Shown here: positions 8,084 through 18,239 of the stretch, piece by piece | How the letters are laid out: each line of letters begins with the position of its first letter | How positions within the stretch are numbered: the stretch's first letter is position 1 | Source: an uncultured Desulfobulbus sp. | GTDB lineage: Bacteria > Desulfobacterota > Desulfobulbia > Desulfobulbales > Desulfobulbaceae | Reading direction: 5' to 3' | NCBI RefSeq assembly: GCF_963664075.1 | Contig: NZ_OY760916.1 | Coordinates: forward strand, 1,089,501 to 1,153,500 | Length of the DNA: 64,000 nt | Position numbers and translations under genes: made by a program | Notes under the pieces: generated by a model | What the model saw: the letters and a program-made list of their open reading frames with translations, nothing else | Told to the model about the DNA's origin: nothing | The model's database searches: none

Positions 8084-8196
8084 GTTAAGAAGCCGTTTTA
8101 GGAGAGAGGCTCTTTATGCTAAAATTTTTCTAAACGCTAAAGGTTGACCAGTTGTTTATAACTCCAAAAAATTCTGCTGGCCACGTGAGTAAAAAA

Positions 8197-9993
8197 ATGA
8201 GGCATTTGAGTACCGTCTATCAAGGAGAAGAAGATCTGCTGCGGATTCATAATGTCATTGCTTCTCATCCTCCGCAACAGACTTTGATGCAAGTTTTTTG
8301 TGGCACCTCAGATATGGATGAGGTGCGCCTGCTCAGGTCTCGACTCGTGAAATTGTTTCCTGGCATAAGCATCATTGGCGCAAGTTCGATGGGCGAGATT
8401 GTCGACGCGCGATTAATGAAGCACTCAACCGTGATCAGTGTTTCAATGTTTGATCATGCCAGGGTTAAAACGGCGTTTATAGATCAGAATAATGATTTGA
8501 AAGTTGCGGGGCGAACGATGGGGGCCGCCTTTGAACAGAGTCCCCCGGATGTACTCATTGTGTTTGGCTGTGGGATTAAAAATAATAGTTTTATAAACAA
8601 CAGTCCTTTTCTCAGGGAGTTACATTCCGTAATCGGAGAAGTAGCACTTGCCGGCGGGCTAGCCGCTGGATATGAAGCCCATGAAAGTCGAACTTTTGTC
8701 TTCACGGATCAGGGATTTATCGAAGAAGGTTTTGTTGCCGCAGCTCTGTCAGGCAGCAAACTTTGCAGTTATACGGCCTATACTCTTGGATGGGTCCCGA
8801 TAGGGAAAACAATGACGGTAACCCATGCGGAAGGCAACAGGCTCTATGCTATCGACGGCATCCCTGTCCGTGAAATATACAATCATTATCTTGGTCTTGA
8901 TTTCGATCCTTCCACCATTTATTTCCTCAATCATTTTCCCTTAATGACGGAAAAGGACTCCATCGGGACAACCAACCCCATTTCAGCAATCAACCAGGAT
9001 GGATCTTTCGAGCTCATACAAGAAATTCGTACCGGGGAGCAGGTTCGTTTCAGCTTTTGTGATGTCGTCCTTCAGGAAGAAAGTGCTAAAAATCTCAATA
9101 AAGTCCTTGCTGAATATGAACCGGAGGTGATTTTTGTCTATTCCTGCGCTTTCAGAATGGAGATTTTCGGTGATGATATTACTGTCGATATGGAGGCTTT
9201 AACATGTAGTAATCATTCAGTTGGATTTTTCACTTTTGGCGAATATTTCACTGAACCAGGCAGATGCCCACGCTTTTTTCAGCAAACGATGACTGTTCTG
9301 GCACTTTCAGAAAGCGATAGTTGTCAGATAAAGAGTCATGCCAATCCTCCGATTACCGTCAATATCGCAAAGGCAGATTCTCGCAGGCTGCAGATACTCA
9401 AGGTACTGAGCCATCTTGTTTCCAGCACGACGCAAGAACTGGAGACAACGAACCAGGAGCTGGCGGAACAGGCGAACAAGGATGGACTGACGGGCCTCGC
9501 CAACAGACGCCTTTTTGACCAGGTACTTCTACACAGACTGAATGAGCACAGACGCTCAAAAGGCACCCTTTCCCTCATTTTGATAGATGTTGATTTTTTT
9601 AAACAGTTCAATGATTTGTACGGACACGTTTCCGGCGACGATTGTCTACGGGCTCTCGCTCAGGTCCTTAAAAAAACGGTCAAACGGACCTCCGACCTAG
9701 CCTTTCGCTACGGAGGAGAAGAATTCGGCTGCATTCTCTCTTTTACCGATCATGCAGGAGCATTGGCGGTCGCGGGAACAATCCGCAGGAGCGTAGAGTG
9801 TCTCAAAATTCCCCATGAGCGATCTACTGTTAACGAATACGTAACTGTGAGCATTGGAGTAGTGACTGTAGAGAATCCCAGTAATAATCTTTCGTCACAG
9901 GAATTGATTAATGACTGTGATCTTTTATTGTACCAGGCTAAAAAAGGAGGGAGAAATCGGATTGTCGGTCAATTTCAGGCACAAAATATTTAA
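8197..9993 (+). CDS. FIST sensor domain - diguanylate cyclase (GGDEF)
   Basis: A 598-residue cytoplasmic protein without membrane segments. Residues about 1-380 form FIST_N and FIST_C ligand-binding domains (VYQGEEDLLRIHNVI start, then GWVPIGKTMTVTHAEGNRLY). A short coiled linker (SSTTQELETTNQELAEQ) leads to a GGDEF domain at about 420-590 with an intact active loop GGEEF (506-510) and the usual DGLTGLANRR entry. It should make cyclic di-GMP in response to a small ligand, perhaps an amino acid or related molecule, as proposed for FIST domains. The ATG at 8197 was chosen because FIST proteins usually begin close to the YQGEEDL block; TTG 8152 and GTG 8185 are in-frame alternatives and none has a strong ribosome site. 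A five-codon ORF with a strong AGGAGAGAGG site lies just upstream (8116). Confidence 0.88.
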   Translation: MRHLSTVYQGEEDLLRIHNVIASHPPQQTLMQVFCGTSDMDEVRLLRSRLVKLFPGISIIGASSMGEIVDARLMKHSTVISVSMFDHARVKTAFIDQNNDLKVAGRTMGAAFEQSPPDVLIVFGCGIKNNSFINNSPFLRELHSVIGEVALAGGLAAGYEAHESRTFVFTDQGFIEEGFVAAALSGSKLCSYTAYTLGWVPIGKTMTVTHAEGNRLYAIDGIPVREIYNHYLGLDFDPSTIYFLNHFPLMTEKDSIGTTNPISAINQDGSFELIQEIRTGEQVRFSFCDVVLQEESAKNLNKVLAEYEPEVIFVYSCAFRMEIFGDDITVDMEALTCSNHSVGFFTFGEYFTEPGRCPRFFQQTMTVLALSESDSCQIKSHANPPITVNIAKADSRRLQILKVLSHLVSSTTQELETTNQELAEQANKDGLTGLANRRLFDQVLLHRLNEHRRSKGTLSLILIDVDFFKQFNDLYGHVSGDDCLRALAQVLKKTVKRTSDLAFRYGGEEFGCILSFTDHAGALAVAGTIRRSVECLKIPHERSTVNEYVTVSIGVVTVENPSNNLSSQELINDCDLLLYQAKKGGRNRIVGQFQAQNI

Positions 9994-10287
9994 GATTTAC
10001 TTAATAATGTAGAAACTGGCTGCCTCAATCTGTCCTATGAGGATAAATTTTAAGGTTATTCCTGATTATTTTTTGGGAGAGACTAGGTAAAGATAATTCC
10101 AGTTTGTACGTACTTTTCATGGCCTAAGCTTCGAGCTTTTTTGTGTTCAACGTTTTCTTTCCATTTCTCTGCTCATGAAACGGAAAAAAAGCTCGCTTAA
10201 GCAATCTCCCTTATTCGTGCTTAATGTGAGTCTCAGATTCAAATTAAGAAGAGGCGAAAGGGAGGATATCGCTGGCACTCCTCTGTC

Positions 10288-10530
10288 TTGAAATTTCAAA
10301 ATTTACATTTTTACCCATTAATTAGCCGGAATAGCCAATTTTCTTTTCATAAGATCAGGTCCCACGTTTTACGCTACAATACCCAGAGGCCTCATTCTTT
10401 TCCTTCGGATATGACTCTAGAGGAGATGTGCTATAAAAATGCAAAAGAAAGGCGGCTTGAAAAAAATAAGCCTATCCCCCGCGAGGGGATAAGGCAGGGC
10501 GGCATCACTGAAGCTATGGAATTAGCCTAA
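10288..10530 (+). pseudogene. Possible remnant of an integrase-type transposase C-terminus
   Basis: Within an 80-codon open frame the segment LRYNTQRPHSFPSDMTLEEM resembles the YNxxRPHxxLGxxTPxE tail of IS3/IS481-type integrase-core transposases. There is no ATG, no DDE core and no visible inverted repeats, so only a decayed fragment remains. The rest of the 9994-10585 gap contains no other gene; a TATCCCC-CGCGA-GGGGATA hairpin lies inside the frame at 10473-10491. Confidence 0.35.
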
Positions 10531-10585
10531 AGACATAAAGTGGTGGGGCAAAAAGATGGATCATTTCTGTCTGGAGTAGATAACG

Positions 10586-13114
10586 ATGATCTCAAGGAAT
10601 CAATTTGAAATATTTAAAATAGTTCTTTTGTATGCAGTTTTTGGCTGTATCTGGATTTATTTTTCTGATTCAATTGTACATTTGTTTGTAGTTGATTCTG
10701 ACGTCCTCACTGAGGTGGCTATTTTTAAGGGGATATTTTTTATTTTTTGTACCTCGATCTTGCTCTATATCTTGATATATAGATTTAATCGTAAGATTCA
10801 TAAATCTAGTATTGCCCTAAATCGCAGCGAAGGTCATCTTGAAGCACTAGTGCAAACCATTCCTGATCTGATTTGGTTAAAGGATGAAAATGGAGTGTAT
10901 CTTTCATGTAACCTCCAGTTTGAGAAATATTTTGGGGTAGACCAATCTAAAATTATAGGAAAAACAGATTATGATTTTGTAGACAAAAATCTTGCTGATT
11001 TCTTTCGTGAGCATGATCATAAAGCAATGGAGGCAGGTGGCCCAAGCACCAACGAAGAGTGGATCACCTATGCTAATAATGGTGGGCAAGTTTTGTTGGA
11101 AACAATCAAGACACCCATGTTTACCAGAGAAGGGAAGTTAATTGGTATCCTGGGTATCGGGAGAGACATCACCGATCGCAAGCAAATGGAAGATCAGTTG
11201 CGTGAAAACGAACAGCGTTTACGGGCGGTGTTTGATTCCGTGGAAGGCGTCCCAATTCAGGGGTATGACAAAGACCGTCGTGTCATCTATTGGAATTTCG
11301 CAAGCGAGTTACTTTACGGCTATTCGCATGATGAAGCCATTGGCAGGGCTTTTGAAGAACTGATTATTCCCGAAGAATCGCGGCAAGAAGTCATAGAAGG
11401 GATCCGGCAATGGCACGACCAAGGGGTTCCGATTCCTTCCGGGGAGATCGAACTCCTCAACAAGAGCGGCGAGCGGCTTCAGGTCTACTCTAACCATGTC
11501 ATGATTCTCAACCATTGGGGAGAGAAGGAAATGTTCTGCATCGACGTGGATCTAACCGAGCGCAAACGGGTCGAGGAGGTGATGAGGGAGAGTGAAAAGC
11601 GCTTTGCTACCGCATTTCATTATAGCCCCGCACCTTTGGTTCTATCGGAAGTCGATACCGGTTTGTTTATCGATGTCAACGATCGCTGGATAGAGATGCT
11701 CGAGTTCACTCGTGAGGAGCAAATTGGGAGAACTACCAAGGAGGTCGGTATTTGGGACGATCCCGAAGAACGCGACCGTATTGTTGCCAAGCTTCGTTCC
11801 GATGGCCGCTTTAAAGATGAGCCCATTCGATTCAAGACCAAGTCTGGAAAAATTATCATCGCTCTCTGGTCGGCTGAAAGTGTCAATCTTTCGGGCCAGC
11901 AGGTAATGCTGTCGATGATTACGGACATCACGCAGTTGAAACAGGCCGAGGAAGAACGTGAACGCCTCAGCTCCCAACTTCAACAAGCCCAGAAGCTGGA
12001 ATCCGTTGGGCGTTTGGCTGGGGGCATAGCCCATGACTTCAACAACATGCTTGGCGTAATTCTCGGCTATGCCGAGCTTGCCCTTGAGAAGGTAGATCCT
12101 GCGTCGCCACTATATGGCAACCTGCATAGGATTCACCAAGCCGGTGAGCGCTCAGCCGACCTGACACGACAGCTGCTGGCCTTTGCCCGCAAACAGACCA
12201 TCGCTCCCAAGATCATAGATATAAACGACACAGTGGAGGGGATGCTCAATATGCTTCGTCGGTTGATCGGTGAGGATATCGATCTGCTCTGGCACCCCGG
12301 CAGAAACCTCCAGCAGGTCAAGATCGACCCTTCACAGCTTGATCAGCTCCTCGTTAATCTCTGCATCAACGCCCGAGATGCCATTGAAAAAATGGGCAAG
12401 ATCATTATAGAAACAAGCGTAAAAAGCATTGATAAAGATTATTGTCATGACCATCTGGAGTCTCAAGCTGGAGACTACGTAATGCTCGAGGTTAGCGATG
12501 ACGGCTGTGGAATGGACCAAAAAATTCTGCGTCATATCTTTGAACCTTTTTTTACCACCAAGGGAGAAGGAGAAGGTACCGGCCTGGGGCTGGCATCGAT
12601 TTATGGTATAGTTAAGCAGAATAACGGTTTTATTAACGTCTATAGTGAGCCAGGCCAGGGAACGACATTTAAGATCTATTTACCAGTGTGTGGTACACCA
12701 TCAGCCGAGGCGTCCGAAAAAACGCATGGCCCACCCACCGAACACGGAAACGAGACTGTTCTCCTTGTGGAAGATGAGTCGGCTATTTTGGAAATGACCA
12801 CCATGATGCTGGAAAGTCTGGGGTATAGAGTGGTCGCTACCACAACCCCTGGCGAGGCTATCCGTCTGGCTCATGAATATCAGGGACGGATCGACCTGTT
12901 GATAACCGATGTTGTGATGCCAGAAATGAATGGCCGAGAGTTAGTCGGATACCTTCTCTCTCATTACCCGGATCTCAAGCCTCTGTTTATGTCCGGCTAC
13001 ACCGCGAACGTCATCGCTCACCACGGAGTGCTGGACGAAGGCATGCACTTTATTCAAAAACCTTTTTCAAAGAAAGACCTGGGGAAGAAGTTGCGGGAAG
13101 CTCTAGAAGGCTGA
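10586..13114 (+). CDS. Membrane hybrid histidine kinase with three PAS domains and a receiver
   Basis: An 842-residue sensor. Two N-terminal transmembrane helices (about 10-30 and 45-65) are followed by three PAS domains (about 80-200, 210-335, 340-460), the last two preceded by DITDRKQMEDQL/DLTERKRVEEV linkers. The HisKA helix has GGIAHDFNNMLG with the phosphorylated His near residue 482; the ATPase domain shows DDGCGMD and GTGLGLASIYGIV. A C-terminal receiver (about 722-842) contains VEDES, the phosphoacceptor Asp near 775 in ITDVVMPEMNG, and the conserved KPF. The HDFNN-type H box is that of the NtrB-like group common in deltaproteobacteria. It stands alone without a cognate DNA-binding regulator, so its output cannot be inferred. 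Confidence 0.93.
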   Translation: MISRNQFEIFKIVLLYAVFGCIWIYFSDSIVHLFVVDSDVLTEVAIFKGIFFIFCTSILLYILIYRFNRKIHKSSIALNRSEGHLEALVQTIPDLIWLKDENGVYLSCNLQFEKYFGVDQSKIIGKTDYDFVDKNLADFFREHDHKAMEAGGPSTNEEWITYANNGGQVLLETIKTPMFTREGKLIGILGIGRDITDRKQMEDQLRENEQRLRAVFDSVEGVPIQGYDKDRRVIYWNFASELLYGYSHDEAIGRAFEELIIPEESRQEVIEGIRQWHDQGVPIPSGEIELLNKSGERLQVYSNHVMILNHWGEKEMFCIDVDLTERKRVEEVMRESEKRFATAFHYSPAPLVLSEVDTGLFIDVNDRWIEMLEFTREEQIGRTTKEVGIWDDPEERDRIVAKLRSDGRFKDEPIRFKTKSGKIIIALWSAESVNLSGQQVMLSMITDITQLKQAEEERERLSSQLQQAQKLESVGRLAGGIAHDFNNMLGVILGYAELALEKVDPASPLYGNLHRIHQAGERSADLTRQLLAFARKQTIAPKIIDINDTVEGMLNMLRRLIGEDIDLLWHPGRNLQQVKIDPSQLDQLLVNLCINARDAIEKMGKIIIETSVKSIDKDYCHDHLESQAGDYVMLEVSDDGCGMDQKILRHIFEPFFTTKGEGEGTGLGLASIYGIVKQNNGFINVYSEPGQGTTFKIYLPVCGTPSAEASEKTHGPPTEHGNETVLLVEDESAILEMTTMMLESLGYRVVATTTPGEAIRLAHEYQGRIDLLITDVVMPEMNGRELVGYLLSHYPDLKPLFMSGYTANVIAHHGVLDEGMHFIQKPFSKKDLGKKLREALEG

Positions 13115-13328
13115 CATGTTCACTTTGTAACTGGTTCGCGGTAGATTATCGCGTCAACTCGGACTGGCAATTCCGCTATTTTCATTGTGAGCCCAGTGCT
13201 GCAGAATTTTTATCTTCTCCTATCAGCAATTTTCCCTGTCCCCTCAAGCGCTGATTTTATGGGATGTGACGGGACCGGAAAGACGAGTTTCATAGACTTG
13301 ATAAAGCTATACAGAAGGTTGATAACGC

Positions 13329-14138
13329 TTGCCGCAAGCGATTGCACGTATTTACCGGCAATATGCCAAAAGTCTGCGAACAGAGTTCCCCGCATCTGCT
13401 CGCGTTTTTGAGGAAATGGCCACCGAGGAGGACGAGCACCGTCGGCAGCTGATTGCCGTACACCAGAAACGCTTCGGAGAGGTCATTCCTCTGATTCGTC
13501 GTGAGCATGTTTCTGGTTTCTACGCACGTAACCCCGTCTGGCTTATAGAAAATTTAGGGCTGGAAAAGATTCGTGCCGAGGCTTTTCAGATGGAGCGCCA
13601 AGCGGAACAATTTTACCGTAAGGCGGCCCAGCGCACATCGGATGCTGATATTCGACGTCTTCTCGGTGACCTTGCTGCCATAGAAGCCAGACATAGTACG
13701 CTTGCTGATGGTTTGACCGTCGAACATCTGCAAGATGAGGAGCGCGACGCGGAAGACCGTACTGCCCACCGCCAGTTTGTATTGACCTGGGTGCAGCCTG
13801 AGTTAGCAGGGTTGATGGATGGCTCCGTCTCGACCCTGGCACCGATTTTTGCGACAGCGTTTGCCACACAAAATACCCATACCACCTTTCTGGTTGGTCT
13901 GGCCGCGAGTGTAGGCGCCGGTATCTCGATGGGATTTACCGAAGCGGCCTCAGATGACGGCGAGTTATCAGGGCGGGGCAGTCCAGCTAAACGCGGTCTG
14001 GCCGCCGGAGTGATGACCGCTCTGGTGGGCTTGGTCATGCACTCCCATATCTTATTCCGCATTTCTGGTTAGCTACTCTGATCGCTTTTATCTTGGTTTT
14101 TACCGAGCTTTGGGCAATAGCGTGGATTCAGAACCGCA
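13329..14138 (+). pseudogene. mbfA: MbfA-like membrane ferritin/iron exporter, truncated and frameshifted
   Basis: MbfA proteins join a ferritin-like di-iron domain to a VIT1/CCC1 membrane domain and export iron. Here the ferritin-like part ([51 protein letters not shown]) begins abruptly at a TTG codon with a stop just before it, so the first helix with its iron ligands is missing. The VIT part is normal ([40 protein letters not shown]) up to about 14020; there the frame changes. The next frame continues [14 protein letters not shown] and then [19 protein letters not shown], as expected for the family, until it joins a umuC fragment at about 14135. So the gene has lost its start, has a frameshift and has lost its end. 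Sequencing error could explain the frameshift but not the ends. Confidence 0.6.
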
Positions 14139-14697
14139 GCTTCGCGCAGGCCCTTTCCGTAAATTCGCAGATCGCCTGGCGCATCGCATCTCGCGACGTG
14201 ACTCGCTGGCCAAAGGATCTTGAGGTGACTATCTACTGTTTTGGCGCCATAGTTGGCCAGCTTGGCCAGTGTCTTGGTTGGGGCCATGCCAACCGCGACG
14301 GTAATCCCCGTCCACTGTTTGATGGTCTTTCGTACCATGGTGCCGAACGCAAGCAAATCTTGAATGCCTCGAACATCCATAAACGCTTCATCAATAGAAT
14401 AAATTTCAAGCCCGGGGCTGATAGACTTAAGGATGCACATCACCCGGCGCGACATATCCGCATACAGTGTGTATAATTTGAGGAAAAAACGGCAATCTGA
14501 TGTTTGGCAATCTCGTCTTTTACCTGGAACACCGGTACGCCCATCTTGATTGTACCAAGTACCTTGACTTCAGCTGACCGGGCCACGACACAGCCATCAT
14601 TGTTCGAAAGCACAACAATTGGTTTTCCCCGAAGATCCGGACGGAATACCGATTCGCAGGTGGCATAGAAATTATTGCAAGCAACCAGAGCAAACAC
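14135..14697 (-). pseudogene. umuC: Broken umuC (copy 1)
   Basis: Remains of a Y-family DNA polymerase V catalytic subunit. From 14697 it reads MFALVACNNFYATCESVFRP, nearly identical to the intact copy at 18240-19490, but a 2-base insertion near 14470 shifts the frame just after SSNYT. The old frame resumes (SRRVMCILKSISPGLEIYSI, DEAFMDVRG) until NYGAK, where about 90 codons are missing. A short piece corresponding to the SFGERITSQ...CAKLR region follows, and then the sequence stops at a junction with the mbfA remnant at about 14135. It cannot make a working polymerase. The umuD gene upstream of it is intact. Confidence 0.88.
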
Positions 14698-14699
14698 GG

Positions 14700-15131
14700 T
14701 TACTTCCCGAAGACACGGACCAGGCCTTTGACCCGACCGAAGATCTCGAAATCGTCATTCTCAGCAAGCTCGATGACTGAATAAGCGGGGTTATGTGGAA
14801 TCAGTCGGACCTTCGGATACAGCGAGAGTTCTTTCACGGTCAATTCGCCATTGATGAGCGCAATAACGATGGAACCGTCATGCGCTTCCTCGGATCGGTC
14901 AACCGAGAGGATGTCACCGTGGTGGATGCCCGCGTCGATCATGGAGTCGCCGTTGACACGAACAAAGAAGGTGGCCGGTGGATTGGTGACAAGGAGTTCG
15001 TTGAGATCCAGCGCCTGGTCGATATAGTCATCAGCCGGAGACGGAAAACCGGCAGCTATTGAACAGTGAACAAGGGGGATTTCTATTCGGCTGCAGTCGT
15101 CAGCGGGTCTTGCCAGCAATTGGGTTTTCAT
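14700..15131 (-). CDS. umuD: UmuD-like SOS protease/polymerase V subunit (copy 1)
   Basis: A 143-residue LexA/UmuD-family S24 peptidase. It keeps the Ala-Gly cleavage site (SIAAGFPSPADDY), the catalytic Ser in VNGDSMIDAGIHHGD and the Lys in GELTVKEL. In SOS mutagenesis UmuD cleaves itself on RecA filaments and joins UmuC. The ATG at 15131 is preceded by GAGGA and aligns with the start of copy 2; ORF extension to 15146 is not needed. Its partner umuC directly downstream is dead, so this subunit could only act with the second copy's UmuC. It is about 90% alike to copy 2 by eye. Confidence 0.92.
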   Translation of the reverse strand: MKTQLLARPADDCSRIEIPLVHCSIAAGFPSPADDYIDQALDLNELLVTNPPATFFVRVNGDSMIDAGIHHGDILSVDRSEEAHDGSIVIALINGELTVKELSLYPKVRLIPHNPAYSVIELAENDDFEIFGRVKGLVRVFGK

Positions 15132-15171
15132 GATGGGCATCCTCAAAACATCGATTCGTATGGTTCTCTTT

Positions 15172-15190
15172 AAATGTACAGTAAATGTAT
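15172..15190 (-). promoter_or_regulatory. Putative SOS operator upstream of umuD copy 1
   Basis: AAATGTACAGTAAATGTAT lies about 40 bp upstream of the umuD start and is the best conserved block between the two umuD upstream regions (see 19962-19983). It contains GTAC half-sites spaced 11 bases apart in copy 2. A LexA-type operator is inferred from gene function; it does not match the E. coli CTGT-N8-ACAG consensus. Confidence 0.4.
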
Positions 15191-15421
15191 TATTAAAGTA
15201 AGGTTGAACCTGTCGGCTTGAAGCATCATTTTTTTATGGGCACCCAAGGTTTTCCCCTGAAGCCGTCATGGCCGGTGAGCAAGAACTCAGCATGGCTATT
15301 CTCCTTTTGTAGATTTTTAATTGGGTATATCATATTGCAGTTGCAGTGAGCGGTTGAGATCATGACGCTCCGGTATGACAGGTTGAGCGTTTGGTTCCTC
15401 AAATGGATATGAAGAAAAGAT

Positions 15422-16000
15422 ATGCTAAAACGATGTGGATGGTGTGGTGACGATGCGCTGTATGTCGCGTACCACGATAATGAATGGGGTGTCCCCCTTC
15501 ACGATGAGCAGATGCTCTTCGAATTTTTGATCCTTGAAGGGGCTCAGGCGGGTTTAAGCTGGCTGACTATTTTGAAAAAGCGGGAGAACTACCGAAAAGC
15601 ATTTAATCATTTCAACTGTGAACTGATCGCCAGGTATTCACCTGACACAATAGAGCAGTTACTTGCCAATTCAGGGATCGTTCGCAACCGCCTCAAGATA
15701 GAGGCAACCGTGAAAAATGCCCGTGCGACGTTGGGCATCAGGGAACAGTACGGATCACTTGCGACTTTTCTCTGGAAATATGTGGATGGGGTTCCCCGAC
15801 AGAACAGCTGGGCAAGCCTGGCCGAGATACCAGCGCAGACCAAAGAGTCCAACTGGATGAGCAAGGACCTCAAAAAACATGGATTTACCTTTGTCGGGCC
15901 GACGATCTGTTACGCCTTTATGCAGGCGACCGGAATGGTCAACGATCATCTTACTGATTGCTTTCGGCATGAGGAAATCCGCCAATTAAAGAGTGAATAA
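15422..16000 (+). CDS. tag: DNA-3-methyladenine glycosylase I
   Basis: A 192-residue Tag protein that removes 3-methyladenine from alkylated DNA as the first step of base-excision repair. It begins MLKRCGWCGDDALYVAYHDN with the zinc-binding Cys4 and His18 region, followed by EWGVPLHDEQMLFEFLILEG (catalytic Glu near 39), AGLSWLTILKKRENYRKAF, and ends with the second zinc pair His/Cys in the VNDHLTDCFRH segment. Length and motifs are complete. It is read divergently from umuD copy 1, and the short divergent gap (15132-15421) may hold promoters for both, which would fit a common response to DNA damage. Confidence 0.95.
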   Translation: MLKRCGWCGDDALYVAYHDNEWGVPLHDEQMLFEFLILEGAQAGLSWLTILKKRENYRKAFNHFNCELIARYSPDTIEQLLANSGIVRNRLKIEATVKNARATLGIREQYGSLATFLWKYVDGVPRQNSWASLAEIPAQTKESNWMSKDLKKHGFTFVGPTICYAFMQATGMVNDHLTDCFRHEEIRQLKSE

Positions 16001-16123
16001 TTTGTCACGAGTTCAGCAAAATGAAAATGCCGTAACTGATAAAAAATAAGGTATAATGCAACTAATCTGCTCCCTTGTTCGTCTGTAGATGTTACGCGAA
16101 TAAATGGTACCCTGAGGTGAGTA

Positions 16124-18002
16124 ATGAAGACTATGTCTGTGTTGCCCCTTGCTATGGCGACCTTGTTGTGCGCGACCTCGCCCGTATTGTCCGACAATTA
16201 TAGCTGGGATACCCAGAAGGGGCCCGATGGATCCTGGTTTGATGCGGATCATTGGTCCCCTCCTGATGGTTATCCGAACGGCAGAGATGACGGGGCATCG
16301 ATCGACAGTGATTTCAGTGTTCTCTCCACTGTGACCTACCCGGCATACCAAGGCAATTGTAACGTCAACTCAATCCAGGTCTGTGCCAACCAGGTCTCTC
16401 TCTCTAATCCTGACGGTGATCCCGACCGGCTCAACATCTATGGATTCCTTGGACTGCTGGCTTCCACCAGCGATGCCCCGCCGCGACTGGTCAACGACGG
16501 GATCGTTTTTCTGGATGGTACCCTCCACTTCGAGGAAGCTGCCAGCGAAGACCAATACGGCCAGATTCTCGGTGCAGGTGTGATTCAGTTAGGGGCAAAC
16601 GGCACGCTCAACGGCACCTTCATTAACGGACCGGACCAAGTAATCGAAGGTAAAGGGCGAATCGGTTTCGAAGGTGCGGGGCAGGCTACATTCAGGAGGC
16701 CAGTCACTCGATCAGCGGATATGGCAGTATAAGCGCGCCGTTGATCAACTTGGGCCGGGTTACGGCGGCCAATGGCGGCACACTCACGCTGCAGGAAGAC
16801 GTGACCAACGCCAACCTGACCGACCCCGACTGGCGCACCGGCCCGTTCGGTACACTTGCTGCGACACCGGACGCCACGTTGCTGATAGTCAACGGCGCGC
16901 TCGTGCTGCTTGGCGATCTGGAGCCCGATGGCGGTACCATCGCCTTCTATGATGGCCTTTTGGAGCAGACCTCCTGGGGAGCAGGGTGTACGAAGTCGTC
17001 AGTAGTGGGATGCTCGAACTCGGCGGTGTCAATACCCTGGCATCCGGAGCTCTTCTCACAGTGCTTTCCGGCAATTCTTCAAAACTACGCATCCATGGAG
17101 GTGACGAGCTGGAATTGGTCAACAACGGTGAGATTGCCCTGCACTGCAGTACTGAATTGCAACAGCTGGGAGATGGTCCAGCACTCCTCTCCGGTCACGG
17201 GACGATCAGCCTGGGAGTAGCAGGAACTGGTATGACCAAGTTGACAGGAGATGCCCCTTTCAATGGCGGACAAAACTTGGGGTTCATCAATGGTCCTGGG
17301 CATACCATTCGCGGAGCGGGAAGCATGTACACAGATCTGGTTAACCAAGGCGAAGTGATTGCGGAAAACGGCTACCTCGTCGTCTCTTACCCGTTCCATC
17401 TCTCAGGAACAGGTAACGTGCAGGTGAACAACGAGGGCTGGCTAGACTGGTGGGGAGACCTCAGTGCTCACGATTTCACGATGGATGCCACTGGCAGGCT
17501 GTGGCCGAACTTTTCTACCCCGACCCTTGTGCTGTCCGGGAACTTCAGTTTTGCTCAGACAGACGAACACCAGTGGCTGGCCGATGGTAAGGCCGCAAGA
17601 CATTCAATGACTCTGCAAAGCAGAGATGGTGCCAGGCAAACCTTGGAAATTGGTGGTATGGACTACGGCGAAGATATCACCGGGTTCAACGGCTACGGGG
17701 CACCGAATTTCGATCTGAGCATATTGACCGTGTCGGGAACTTCCACCCGGGTGCAACTGGTTGACGCCGTCGATAACGGTAACCGTAGCGGCCAGAATGA
17801 AGCCCTGTACGCCTGGACGCTCGAGGTCGCGACGGGAGCAACTCTCGACCTGAACTGTCTTTCGCTGTACACCTGGTATAACGGTGCTGTGCACAGGGTT
17901 ACGGATGGCGACGGTCACCTCTTTGGCGGGGGAGAGATTATCGATACCTGCGGGCAGTCGCATCATAATTTGTCACCGATAATGATGTTGCTGCTCAGAT
18001 AA
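16124..18002 (+). pseudogene. Secreted repeat-rich (adhesin/autotransporter-passenger-like) protein, two frameshifts
   Basis: Starts MKTMSVLPLAMATLLCATSP with a clear signal peptide (cleavage near VLS-DN) and continues as beta-helix-like sequence (GAGVIQLGANGTLNG, FINGPDQVIEGKGRIGFEG). Near 16680 the frame shifts; the next frame reads QEASHSISGYGSISAPLINL and GRVTAANGGTLTLQEDVTNA. Near 16980 it shifts again to SRVYEVVSSGMLELGGVNTL and runs on to 18002 (FINGPGHTIRGAGSMYTDLV, NQGEVIAENGYL). Joined, the product would be about 620 residues of I-x-G-x-G-type repeats without a beta-barrel or a recognisable sorting signal at the end. Either the gene is dead or the assembly has two indels. No function can be assigned beyond an exported surface or matrix protein. 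Confidence 0.7.
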
Positions 18003-18093
18003 TATCCGGGCCTAAATTTATGCTCGGTTCAATCACCCAGGTGTACGCACGTCCCGGCATTAATGGTAAAATGCTACCTGGATGAGGGACGAC

Positions 18094-18152
18094 CACCTTT
18101 TAGTTTTTCCCGAACTTTGGGCAATCGCGTGGATTCAGAACCGTTACATGAA
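18094..18152 (+). repeat. Second copy of the mbfA-like 3' sequence
   Basis: CTTTTAGTTTTTCCCGAACT continuing through GGGCAATCGCGTGGATTCAG closely matches 14084-14135, and encodes the same ELWAIAWIQNR. In this copy it continues as YMK, as the VIT domain of MbfA would, before losing similarity. It lies next to the 3' end of the intact umuC, as the other copy lies next to the broken umuC. The rest of 18003-18239 has no gene. Confidence 0.55.
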
Positions 18153-18239
18153 GGGGATTGATGCGAGTTACTCTTCTGAGGGATACGCCGTTTACAAAGT
18201 AGAAGATCTTGAGGGAGCAGGCAACTGAGCGATGTGCAA

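Noticed and set aside
10473..10491. TATCCCC/GGGGATA hairpin as a terminator
   Set aside because: No T-run follows and it lies inside the transposase-like fragment far from any gene end.
13187..13411. ORF before the mbfA remnant, tested as its missing N-terminus
   Set aside because: None of the three frames gives the expected helix with iron ligands; the sequence before 13329 appears unrelated.
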